A stretch of DNA of 64,000 bases, taken from NCBI GenBank assembly GCA_900660155.1, contig CABFPE010000042.1, positions 1,414,271-1,478,270 on the forward strand, in the 5' to 3' direction. Below, piece after piece: positions 34,601 through 47,742 of the stretch. Numbering within the stretch: the stretch's first letter is position 1; every line of letters begins with the position of its first letter. The stretch comes from Hofstenia miamia (lineage: Eukaryota; Xenacoelomorpha; Acoela; Hofsteniidae). Made by a program: the position numbers and the translations under genes. The notes beneath the pieces are model-generated. The model was not told the DNA's origin. It saw nothing but the letters and a program-made list of their open reading frames with translations, and did not search any database.

Positions 34601-37525
34601 TGTTGATATTGAATGGGTGTTATACCAATTTTATGGTTGTTATTTAGAATATGCTTCTCTATTAGCATGTCTTGTTCCTTGCGTTTTGTCCACACATATG
34701 TGGTAATTGCATTAGTTTTTGTGAATTTTTGTTCATGTTCTTCTTTTTCTTGCAGTTGCATGTAGGTTTTTGCTATTAAGTCGAAGCTCTTGTAAGGTAG
34801 GTGGAGTCAGTTGTTTCTGCATTTATGCTAATTAAACTTAGTGAATATTTTGGATATTGACTTGTGAGGTATGAGTTAGAGACATATTTTTCTCAGTAAT
34901 ACTGTGGTTTTTGCAGTTTTCGAGATAGTTTTGCATTGAGTCAGGCAGACGCTCCTGTAGCATTTCTGTAGTAAGTTGTGAATTTGTGTTGGTATATACT
35001 TTGTAGTGTGTTTCCAATGTCGCGCCCCACATGTATTTTCTTGTACAATGGTGGAAAATATCTATTTCTTTTTCAAGAATTCAAAGTAAATTTTTGATGA
35101 CAATAGGTGAAAGGCGTCCAAAAGGGATTTGAAATTGACTACTTTTGTGAGGTATTTTTCATACCTATCAATATTGCACTGTCTGTCTTTCAAATGAGAC
35201 ATTGTGATGAGTGTTTCTAGAAGTAACCAATTTTGAGTTTCCGAGGTAGTGGAGTGATGGCAATTTCAAAAAAACTATCTTTGATTTTTTGGTTCATATT
35301 TCTTTGAGATGGGTACTTGTAGTGTAGGATCCTAAGTAAGTGAAATGCTGAGTAACCATAGCACAGGTGTGGCAAGGATTTTTGGGATTTGTGATTCTTC
35401 AAACTGTTACTTTCTGAAGGAAGTTATGGTGCTATAGTTGTGATGAGCCCATTTGATTTTTATTCTTGGCCACTGTTCATTTTCATATTTAGAGGCTTTG
35501 AGCTGAAGCCAGTGTTTGTTAATATCTTCTAGTGCTTGTTGTGATTGACAGCAAAAGAATTTGCATCAGATATCTGTGACTTTTGAGTGTATACAGTTGG
35601 GATCCAAAACTTCTAATGTTTGTATCTGTAAGAGAATATCAATTACTATTCTTTCTTCGTGTGAATTCCACATTGAGGAGGCAAATTTCTGTTCACTAAA
35701 ATATCAATAAATATGAGATTGGTAATACTGTTTTTAGATGTCACTGAAGTTTGCTGTAAAGTGATTTGTCAGATAATGTGCAAATTTTCCAAGTACTCCT
35801 CTAAATCAAGGATGATATAAAGTTTGTTTTGTTATTTTCTTCGGTATAGACAAATGTGACAGTAACATTGATTGTCTTTGCAATAACTAGAACTTGGTTC
35901 ATCCATTGGAACATTTTTTATATTGTCTTTGTCAGTTGCTTTTAGAAAGTAAATGATTAGTAAGTTTTTCCAATCAATGTTAATTGTAGTAAGCTTTTCT
36001 CAAGCTCTTCTATTTTTGAAGAATTTATAAATATTTCTGAGGGTAATGTTTTGCTCAAATGTTATGTGAGTTGTACTGTAGAGATATTCATGGCTGAGTT
36101 CTTTATGGATCTATTCATCATAAAAGTTTACAGTGTTGATTTTTAAACGTTTTTCAGCATCAATAGTGGTGGGTAATGCCATGTGATTAACCTTATTTTC
36201 AGATATGCTTAGTAAGTCTGATGTGAGTTCTTGAGTTTTGTTGAGAGTTTGTTTGAACTGAAATAATGAACTCTTCTGGTTGCAATGAAGTAGGGATGTA
36301 GTACTTCATCCTTACAGATTGAAATTTTATCCAATTGTTCTTGATAACTAGCAGATTGTCTACTGCTGCATTCTGATTTTGTTGTACTGATTTGAGAGAG
36401 GTCTCCAAGGATTTGACATTTTACTGGTATTCAAGAAATTTGTAAGGGTTGTGTTCTCTTGACACCCGCCCTTTTTGACATTGTAGGAGCAGAGGATTTG
36501 GATGGAAGATTTTTGCTAGTCTCTGGATCTGTACCTGGTGCACTTACACAGGTAAAAATGTCAGAGACTGAAAGCACCTCAGAGTCCAAGTGTGATGCAC
36601 TTATACTGACTAAGACTTGAGTTGACTTCACACAAATCTCTTCATCATTACTGGAGGAGTTCTGCCTGGAGAGTTTGCATGTCTGTGGAGGAGCTGTCCT
36701 GTGGATGTGTTTCATCGTCTAAAGGCAAAGAGACAATGTTAATATGCCATTCATTATAATAAATATTTTTGAATGGAATGACTAGGTTGTGTACACATTG
36801 GCAATTTAATTTTTATTGGTTGTTCAGGGTTAATTTTTGATGTGTTCTCATCAATTTTATTGAGTCCATTAGTATTTTAAGTTTCCACATTATTGTTTTT
36901 ATTAGAGTAAGGTTTTCCATTGCTTCTATTATTGCATCTTCAAAGTTTTTGGCTGTGCATTTCAGATTTTGGAAGTTCGTAGTTTTTCCATTACTATTAT
37001 GAGGTAGCACTTTTTTGATTTCAAAAGATCTGAACCATGTAAATGCTAATTTTTGAACTTGCTTTTTTGTAGTAATAATGCCAGGTTGGAATTGATAAAC
37101 ATGATTGCCAATTTTGTGTGATTTTCTGCACATGAATTTGTAGTAATATCATTGTTGTTTAGTGCGCTTTTTCTGTTTTGGCACGCATAATTTTGTTGGT
37201 GAAATTGAGTTTTTCAATTAATTGTTTGCAGTAGTATTGATCAATTGGTGCATTGTACTTACTAAATAGCATTCCAATAGGTGTAGGAGCTTCATGTCCA
37301 TATACTGCTTTTTATAGCACCATCTTAGTGGTATCATGAAAGAAAGTACATCTTGCCAGTCTTTGCCTTCTACATTTGTTGTTGTAGCCCACATAAGTTT
37401 GATGAGTGTGTGGTTTAATCATTCAACACCTTTGTTAGCTTGTGGATGATGTGTAATAGTATGATTTGAGGTTTTTGATCAGACATTGGAATAGTTTGCT
37501 TTTAAAGTGAACTCCTTGATCTGTG

Positions 37526-37564
<39 letters not shown>

Positions 37565-40500
37565 AGCTACCCTGTATTGCAATATCTTTAACAACATTGC
37601 GCAAACCCAAAACTACCCTTCTTGTTGGAAACACTTACATTTTAAAGAAATCATCCCTCAATCCTTTACTTGACAGAAGTTTTCATCCAATCTGCCTGAC
37701 ACCTGTCGCCACTCATAACTTTGAAAAACTGTTGGCTCCAATTGTTCTACATTATTCCAAAAAGCAGCCAATGGCCTACAGGTTGCATATAAGTCAAAGC
37801 GGAGCACTACAGATTCTGTGATTTATCTTGTTGATTGGATACTGTTAAAACTTGACAATACTCCTTAGTCTGGTGTTTGTTTCATTTTTCTTGATTTCTT
37901 GTCTGTTTTCAACACTGTTTTTCCAGAAAAAATGACATTGCTGATATCTAAGCATTGTCCAGATGAGCACTCTTAGTTTGATGAATGGCTTGAATATTAC
38001 CTTTATGATAGAACCCAACAAACTGTTAGCAATGCGGTCCAATCTCATCCTCTTGAGGTACAAATTGGCGTTTCTGAGGGCAGTCCAATTTCCCAACTCT
38101 TGTACAACTTCTACACTGTTGATGGTGACAACTATGCATCTGGTCTTTACCAACAATTGAAAAACGTGAAACACTGTATGCTGATGACACAATTGAAGCC
38201 TTCCAGGTCAGCACCTTAAACCTTGCTGGTGACTTCACTAACACCCAAGTCCTTATGCACAACACCATTCTTCCCCACTTTGACAGTCTTAGCCTTGAAT
38301 TAAATCCATGTACCACAGGTGACTCACTGCTCTACAATTCTTCTCCATCTTATACCCTATATCTGTCTCCTTTAACTTTTCTGTGATAGGGATTAAGCTA
38401 ACTACAAACAGCAGTGGTGCTAAGCTGTCTCCCTGGAATATGCCTCGCCAAAACATCAACCTGAGCCCATCTATCTCAGCCTGCCACTCCCATCTCCCTC
38501 TCTAGAAACTCAACCATTTCCGGGAAACTCCATTGGCCTCTAGCATCTAGACATGTTATTGGCCTGAAGTTACTTGCCTCACTGCCTTTCTTTGGGTCCT
38601 TCTGCATCAGAAATGTCCTTCCCACTAACATCAACTCTGTACACCCACTCACCACACACTTCTCCAATGCGACTGCTAGTCTCTCATGAACACTTGTAAA
38701 CTTTGATGCCTGGCACCTTCCAGTTCTTCATCTTCTTTAGAGCCTCCTTAAGTTTTGAAGTTGCGATTACTTCTGTATCTGCTCACTCTCTATCTCTGGT
38801 CCCGCACTTCCACATACATTCTATCGGAACCTTACTGTGTTCTCACCTGATCTAGATATAGCCATTCTCCTGCATCTAGTTATTAAACGAATTGCAATAC
38901 CATCTCATAAGTGGATCCCTAATTCTTCAGCTAGGATCCAACCACTTTTCGAGCTTGTGAGAACTAAAATTTTTTGTGTTTTGATTCTCAAATGAAATTT
39001 CTTAAATTCTTGTCTAAAAATACTAAACCCCTCATATACGCTAGTAATTGAAGCAGATGCATCAAAACATACTAGTACTAGTATATTAACTCAAAATACA
39101 CAACGGTGGGCTTTTTCAGTAGAGGTTAAGTAACATTCAATGGAAACAAAGCAGTGTTGAGAAGAAGCTCTAGCTATTATTGAATGTGTCAAAAGTTGGC
39201 GGAATTTTCTTGTTAGAGGAAAATTTCTCACCACAACAGATAAAAAAGCAGCTTCATTTAACAACAACAGAAAGGATAAGGAATGACAAGGTTGTAAGAT
39301 GGTGCCTAGAGTTAATAGAATACGATTTTGTAATATCAAACCATTAAGGAAAGCAAAACATTTCTGCGGACGCTCTGTCTCATTGAAAGACACTTGGAAC
39401 AGATTATGGTGCTGAACTACAAAAAATTTACAAATATCTCATTTATCCATCAAGTAGTAGAATGTTTTATTATATCAGATCAAAGAATCTTCCTTTTTCA
39501 GCTGAAGAAGTTTGGAATTTGTGCTGAGAATAAACTATTTGTGTGAAGTAAAACCTAGCTTTTGTCAATAAATGCCAAATCAAAAGCTGATAAAATCTAC
39601 TACTCCTTGGCAAAGAATATTTCTTAATTTCATTGGGCCTCTTCCATTGGTTACTAAAAGAAAATACAATGCTAACAATTGTCAATGAATACTTCTGCTA
39701 TCCGTTTGCATTTTCTTGTTCTAGGATGGAATCTCAGACAGCAACTATTATACTTCTGGCATCTCTGAGTTGATTCACATTGATAGAGAACGTCAATTCG
39801 CAAATCCTGAAAATTCATTCAATTCAAGGTAAAACGAGAGTAACTCCTTACAACCCGCAAAGAAAAGGACAAATTTAACAAGTAAATGGCATTATCTTAA
39901 AAGGAATAAAATTTACCCCTCGTGACTTAAGAAGAAGTGCATCTGAAATGGAATTCAAAACGTCATATTGTATTGTGCATTTGCTCACTACCATGCAATG
40001 TTAATGATGGTATATTTGATGAACGTTTTTGGTTTGCATAGGAGGACCGATTTTTGCATACAATAAATACATTTGCATTTAGTAAGAACATGTTAGATCT
40101 AAGACGAAATATTTCTTAAGAGAAGTATAAAAATAAAAACAAATTATAACATTGTCAAGATCTATCCCCTGTAAATCATTCACACATATAGGATCTACCG
40201 TATTTGGTTTTTTGTTGGAGCTTAATGTTGAAATTTTAGTATCAGTCATCCGATAAATTTATATCAAAATAGTTGTTTGGTGTTGTTTACACGATCGATT
40301 TTATCTCAAATGATTATATGCGAAAATCAAGCAATATGTATTTATGATAATAAAAAATGTTGAAGTTAAAATATTTTCATGTAAACAACAAGACATAGGG
40401 AATGCCAAAAACAAAAAATTCATAGATTTTCTATGGCCTAAGATTTTATTATTTTCTCTTAAAATTTGTTGGTTATATAAATTGCTTCGGCCAATACTAT

Positions 40501-43500
40501 CAAAGTTTACTTTTATGAATTTCTGCACAGCTTAGATAGCAAACATAAATTGTATTTAAACATTTAATAAAAAACAACAACTATTCGTGTCTTTAATTAA
40601 TGAATAAACTGAAATCATTTTCTAATTTTTCATTATTTGCAACTCTTGCTGAAATACTAAAAGTTAATTATTTGCATCACAAATGATATCTAGTTAATAT
40701 TATGTTGGTATTACACATACAGTGAAAAATATACCTTTTTAGGCTTAAAGTAGTCAACATTCTTCTGGGTAGCTAACAGTCTTCTTCCTGAGTCACCATG
40801 TTCACCCTTTAGCATGATGTATCCTTTCAGCCCTACAGTTTTCTTGGATTGTTTTGGTAGTTTTCGATCATCTGTTTCTATCACAACGGTATACTCACTT
40901 ACTAAAATTTCATAAATTATATTTATGCATGGTAGTGGATGAACCCTTAAAAAACTAAGATTCAAACAATATCAAAAGTGTAAGCCATAGATTACCATAG
41001 ATACTAAAACAATATATGGTATCAAAAAATAATATTAATTCTGCTTAATTTCGTAGGATTGGGTTTGACAATAAAAATTCTTGATTGTAAATGCGTATTT
41101 CTAAATTGATAATTGGGAAATGCAAGCGTAAATCAAATAATGAACACTGAGTTATTTTAATTCATCTAATTTTGGCAAGTATGACATGGTGACGTGTTGG
41201 TCTAAAGATTGTTTAGCCATAAAAATTCCCATCGACTTAGACAAATTTTTGAAGAAGTTCATGGCACAGCACAGCTGTTTTTCGTCACATGAACAATAGA
41301 CAACATGTCATCTCCATAATTACTCCTAAATGAATTGAATAGAGGCCGTACAACAGAGCTCTGTGAAACTTTACTTGTCAGGAAAAATATATTCTTTCAT
41401 ATATACAAAGTACAAACTTTAAAGCGTGCTTTTGTTATTGCTTTTTCTTATCTCTATTAGGGCTCAAAAGTTGTGGAATCTTCCTAATGAGATTTAGTTA
41501 ATTTTGCTAATTATATTGGGGAGCATACGCCCATAATAAAAATTTTCTAGATATATATGCTCAATTGATTAATGGTATTTTTTCAATTGAACGCATAGTC
41601 TCCAATTTTTGAAAAACAATATTGTTGACTATCAAAAAAAAGTATGTAAAATACACAAAAAAATATATTTGATAAATTAAGAATGAATTCTAATGAATTT
41701 AATCATTTGCAACTGCTAAAGCTAATATTTATTTTTTTCTAAAAACGTACCCAAATTTTGAGATTTGATGACGCCATTAATAATACCGATGGTATCAAAT
41801 TTTTGAAAATTGCAAATTGATAGTTCTAATTTCAAAAATCTTTGTGCAAAGTTTCGTTTTAATATCATAATCCGATTCATAGTTAGATACGGGGAGGATG
41901 TCCGCCTCAAGCCTGGGAAGCCCAAAAAAGAAAACGCCGAATAGGTTTAAGAGCAATAATGCAATGAAAATGGGTGGAAGATGGCATCCTAAATAACCAT
42001 GCCAAACTTGTATCCCGCTTAATTTTGGTTGCTATAAATTCTAAAAGTTTATCCTCGGCCAATCTACGTCCCTCAAAGTAATCAGGAATAGATTGAACTA
42101 GATTCGCATTATTCATTTGACCTACAAATGAATTTTCAAAGTCTTGATCACACACAAATGCTAACGCAGTCAGGTTGCAAACATAGATCACAAACCTTCA
42201 CATTTCTTCATGATATACTCATCCAAATCATATCAAGTTATTTGCTATTTGAAATAGTTAGAAAGTTCATAGCAACGTGTATAGATGCAGGCAGCTTCTA
42301 AGGCCTTTAAATTTGGAATTTAAAATAAATGTTTTGTGTGACACTGCTAATATTGTTTTTATCAACCACAAATCTGCAATAGCAGCTGTTCTAATTGAAA
42401 TCTCATTCTAATACTAAATATAATTGCAATTATAATTCTAATTTGTATCATAATTTGGTTGAAAAATTAGTTATTATTTTTTAACACATTTGTATTTCAA
42501 TAATAACTTAGATCTCCAAAATATTTCAAAGTTACCGTTGACTACCAAATTGGAAAAATTAACTTTGAATTTCCAACTTAGAAAAACCAATTTAGAAATA
42601 TCAACGTAGAATTTTCGAATTTGATTTTCCGAAATAATATGTTATGATGTCGGCACCGATGCTTTATATTTTGCAATCAAAATGATAATTTAAGGAATTT
42701 TTAGAAAGTTCAGGATGTATTTGACATACTTACCGCTGAAAACATAAATTAATATAACAGCGTTTCTATCGCTTACCTGCATCCATGTCTTCTACGTTGT
42801 CTTTAGAAATTGGAATTTCACGAGCTAGTGTACAAATATCTTTGTCCACGGCTAACCAACGACTACAGATAAATTCAGACATTTCGAGAGCAAATAAACT
42901 ATGAAACTCAATCTAAAAATGTTAGAATTAATGCAATTTTTTTAAATTTCATACCTTCTCTAAAAACCATGATGGATTGGAGCCATAGTTGTCATGCTCA
43001 ACACGAATTTTTTTCAATTCTCCAATATTTCCAAATGAGCACTAAATATTCCAAATTAAAAATTTCATAAACTATATATACATATTGTACATGTATGTAT
43101 ACGTTATATTTATTTACTATAATAAGTTTATTTGAGTTTTTCTAGATTCAAAAAATATCTTTTTCTGAATGGAATTTATATCAATAAATTATTGAAACAT
43201 ATAATAAAAATAAAATTTGGAAATAAATGAACTATGCAAAATATTAGTTCTAAACCAAGATGTAAATTAGTCAACTATATCAATAATGGTATATTTCCTT
43301 GATATTTTTCCGATATTTTGTAGTTTTGTGTAGGATAAGCTATGGCTAGATTACATTCAGGTTCTTGACGGCAGAACAGTGCTAAGGAAAATGTTTTTGC
43401 TTAAAAAACCACTATCAATTTATTTCACTATATAATGAACGAAGAAAACAAAAAAAGTGATAAACGTGCAAAACATTGTAATGAATATGTATTAATATTA

Positions 43501-44397
43501 CTTTATTATGTCTATAGCATGTAGTTCAGTGGCGTACGCAAGGGAATGTCCATTCTTTAGGTTTCCAAAATTGATCTTTGTCGGTTAAATCAAAAATTTT
43601 GCAGTAAAAATTTTTTAAAAAATTTAAAACAAGGTGGTAAATTGCATATTTATGGTCTATTTCGCTACGCTTTTGGTCACTAACTTGGTCATGACTGCTA
43701 TTTCCTCCACAAAAAATCCTGCGTACACGCCTGATGTAATTATAGTTAATAGCACTTGGAGTATACTTTTGACAACCTGTAATTTGTCATCAATCCCTAC
43801 TCAAAATTTTAAAAAGCAATAACTTAACATGATGAAACCTACAGAAAAATCATCAACGCATCCTTTATTAAATAAATGCTTTGTTTTTGGAAGAATAGCA
43901 GAGCACTGTCCTTTCGTTCCGCAAGCTGTTACTGTGATTTGGGCATCCGTACCAGCATCATCCTCAGATCCAGTGTAAACTCTTAGTTTGTAATCACCAA
44001 CTAAAATAGCCGATATAAATTCTCATGACACTTTTTCGTTATAGTTTTCTACCCGTGTATCAAGTACCTATTTAAATGCCAAATTTGGTGATTCAATTTG
44101 CATACGTATTCTACTAAAGTTAATCATTTTGAAATTCTCAATACGAAATGAAACTGAAAAGGTGAAATATATATATATATATATATATATATACAAATTT
44201 TTGGACGACGAATTCGATTTTTTCACTATAATTTACATAGCATGTATATTTATGGAGATAATTTTTAGGGTGCCCCCTCACATGGGAATAGGAATTTCTG
44301 ATTAAAAGTTTACGTGAAAATTTTAATTCCAATGTGCTAAAAATTGCAGAAATAATTTATGAGGATGAGTGCTTCAATACTTATGAGCGGGACTGCA

Positions 44398-44428
<31 letters not shown>

Positions 44429-44794
44429 ACAGTTAAAAATTTAGACCAGTTCGATTACTAAGAATCATCGTCAGCATGACAAATGCGGTAAATAAATATT
44501 TTACAATAAACTACACTAAAGGAAATTATAAATATGCTGCATGCATTATAAATCTAGAATTATTGATGTTATCTTGCGTTGTTTGTTAAGTAATTTTTCT
44601 TTGTTTGCAGCTTTAATAAAAATTTGTTCACTAATTTTATGATATTTTGATCTTAGTAATATCTTAAAATTTTCTTCCTTGATTTCACATATATATATAT
44701 ATATATACTTTAACTTTTCTGTGATAGGGATTAAGCTNTTTTGATCTTAGTAATATCTTAAAATTTTCTTCCTTGATTTCACATATATATATAT

Positions 44795-44830
<36 letters not shown>

Positions 44831-46017
44831 GAATTTTACAATTATAGTACAAGCCTCTGCATTGAGCTCCTGGAAATTGAACTAACTACAATGACCTATT
44901 TCATCTCAAAATTTTCAAAATATAATTAACAAAAATTTACCAGCACAAATATCTTTTGGAACTGATTCTGCATCAACGGGAAATATTCGGCAGGTTTGCT
45001 TATCTCCAACTTCAGAATCAAGCCATTCCTGACATGTAAAGACAAACTTCTGAACTCCGTTTTTATGTTCTCTTACTTCAACTCTTTCCAAATACCAAGT
45101 AGCAGGATTGCCTTCGCCAACGTGTCCAATTTGAATTTCTTTAAGTTTTCCGAGATAGAGAGCCTCGACTGCAAACTCATCTTCCTAAAAACTTTACGTA
45201 AGAAAATGATTAATCATAGATAAATTAATGAACTGCTGTCTAAAAAATTATTCGCGAAAATTACATATTTCATATATTATTATATTGTATCATTGCTGCA
45301 AGTTTGCAAGTTTTATCATCAAATCATTTAAAATTTCTATTTACAAATAAAAGATATCACAACATATTGAAGGAGTCAAAAAATTTTCGATTCAAATAAT
45401 TTTCATGTTATCAAGAGAATATTCGTCCGATTTTTGTGAGCTAACATGACTTAATAAGTCAAAAACTGAGTTTCATTGGCAAATATAACATCTTAGTTAT
45501 CAAACGAATAATTAAAAAATTACGGATCCCATTGTGAACATAAGATTGTTTTGGGTTTGAGAGGGGTCAGTTGTTCTTCTCAAAAATCTTGTCCCTGTAC
45601 TTCCGAATTCTCCTTTTATATCCACATAGACATCTGCAGCAGTACTGCCAGCAATTTCTTCGCCAGTCACGACGGTGACAAAATATGTGATTACTAAACA
45701 TTGATAATAAGTTTTTTAGGGATTAAGTATTATATTTTTTTACTTTAATTTATCAATTATGGAATTTTTGCCTTGTCTTAATAATTTTGAAAATATAATT
45801 TAATAGTACGCTTTCATGTTGTTATTCTTAAGTCTTCGCAGAAACATATCCTCAGGTAACTCACGTGGTTTGTAAGATTCGCCTGGCCAATTTGGGGAAA
45901 TTTCTTTGATCAAATCACCGCAACCTTGCTTTGTTGAAATCCAAGAATTGACGTGATTATTGAATTGATCATTTGTTTCTGGGTTGTGCATTACAATCTA
46001 AAGATATTATTATATAT

Positions 46018-46092
<75 letters not shown>

Positions 46093-47703
46093 CCAAAGTA
46101 ATAAGTCCAATAGAATAGTAAGGAAAATCCCGATAAAATCACTTTCATGCAATCAACATTTAATTTGATAACTATTGTTGCTTACACGTTCAGCACGATT
46201 TACCACAATTCGGATCTTCTTAATACCTTGTTCAGTCATCCCCAAAAAAGCGGTAAGCAATAGTAGAAAATGGTCAGGATGCAATATCTGAATATAGAAT
46301 ATAAATCATTTTCATTACAGACTGTATTCAAGCGTCTTAGAATAGTCATTTTAGGAGTAATTCTTTTGCACACATTGTCGACACGGGTGCATCAGCTCAG
46401 CTTCCTATCCATGGTAACTCATAAAATCTTAACTGACTCCGTAATGTTGATTTTATCATGGAATGTTGGCAAAACTTGGTTGTTTTTAATACTGATTATT
46501 ACTTGCTGAGATTTCTTGGTATTGAGAGTTAGTCCATTTTCAACACAAAAGTCCTGAATGCATTGGTAATCCGTGATATCCGAACGATGGAAGTTATTCA
46601 TCAGCAAATTTGGTCAGAAAACTGATTTTACCTTCAAAATCAAACATGAAGAAAAAACAAAGGTCCAAACAAAACCTTGGATACTCCAATAGTAACTTCG
46701 AAGATGTCACTGCAAATACGAACTTAAATACATGAAAACATCGATCAGATCAGTAACTGTTTATCCATTCACTGATGGAAACTGGAATGCCACAAGTTTC
46801 CATTTTATGAAGGAGCATTTCGTTGAGTACGGTGTCAAAGGTTTTGCTCATATCAAACACTTGTAACAAGACTTCTAAGATATTCGTAATGGGCTAAGCA
46901 TCATTATAAGGGCTGTATTTTTGGAGTTCTCCCTTTGATAAGCAAACTGATTGGAATAAACACACAGGGAAGCCAAGGGAAAATTATCTTTGGTGCTATT
47001 GTTTCCATGGTTTTCGCTGGAACGGAATGTAAGGAAATTGGCTGAACATCACTAAGGTTTGGGTAGGTCATTTTAAGGATCGGTAAACCGGAACTGTTTT
47101 GAGGCCTTTGGGAACGCAAAACCATTCACTTTGAATTAATTATGTTCGAAATTGACCCAGTTAAAAGATGCGCAGCTTCCTTATACAGTTTTTTAGAACA
47201 CCGTCAGAACCAATGACATGCAGGGGATAAATATTTAAGCATGTTTGATTTTGGATTCAGATAACATAAGCTCTGCAAAAAATTCAAAACATAAACATTA
47301 GAAATTCACTAAATAACTTTAGTTTTACATTTTTAAAATATTTTTTGCAAATATCCTTGGATTTAACCAAATAACTGAAGTTTAAAAAAAACCCGACATT
47401 CCACCATTTACCATGCCTACGCACTGCTATGTTTCATTAAATGCCACTCTTTTTTATTTGACATACAAAATTTTGTTTTCGTACACTCGTAGGTTATCAA
47501 TTATCGTTTTAATATGCCACGAAAGTGGGTCAAAATGAATTCAGCTCAATAGTATTCAGAGTAGAAAGCATTGTGTCGCATATTTCCTTAGCTTATTGAA
47601 GCTGCTGCTTCCAATAAACGATCCTTTAGTAAGTTCAGAATCATCAAGAACTGCTTGAGATCAATGATAGGCTGACTGACTACAGGAACTTATGTTCTTA
47701 TAT

Positions 47704-47742
<39 letters not shown>

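Larger units (their letters stand above)
30964..40734 (-). other. 9.8-kb PLAT intron packed with nested elements
   Basis: Flanked by the exons at 40735 and 30963. It contains the MITE, the 1-kb tandem duplication, two LTR-element fossils and two LINE fragments. Gaps at 30970-31620 and 40030-40730 hold only AT-rich sequence. Confidence 0.8.
44001..44940 (-). other. PLAT intron (0.9 kb) with TA repeats and an assembly join
   Basis: Contains four TA microsatellites and the single N at 44738, flanked by a repeated segment and a 29-bp stray piece of RLE LINE. Confidence 0.7.

Noticed and set aside
37141-37510. Host gene in the minus-strand segment left of the TA repeat
   Set aside because: It carries the HHPQAN-type integrase motif and belongs to the LTR-element fossil.
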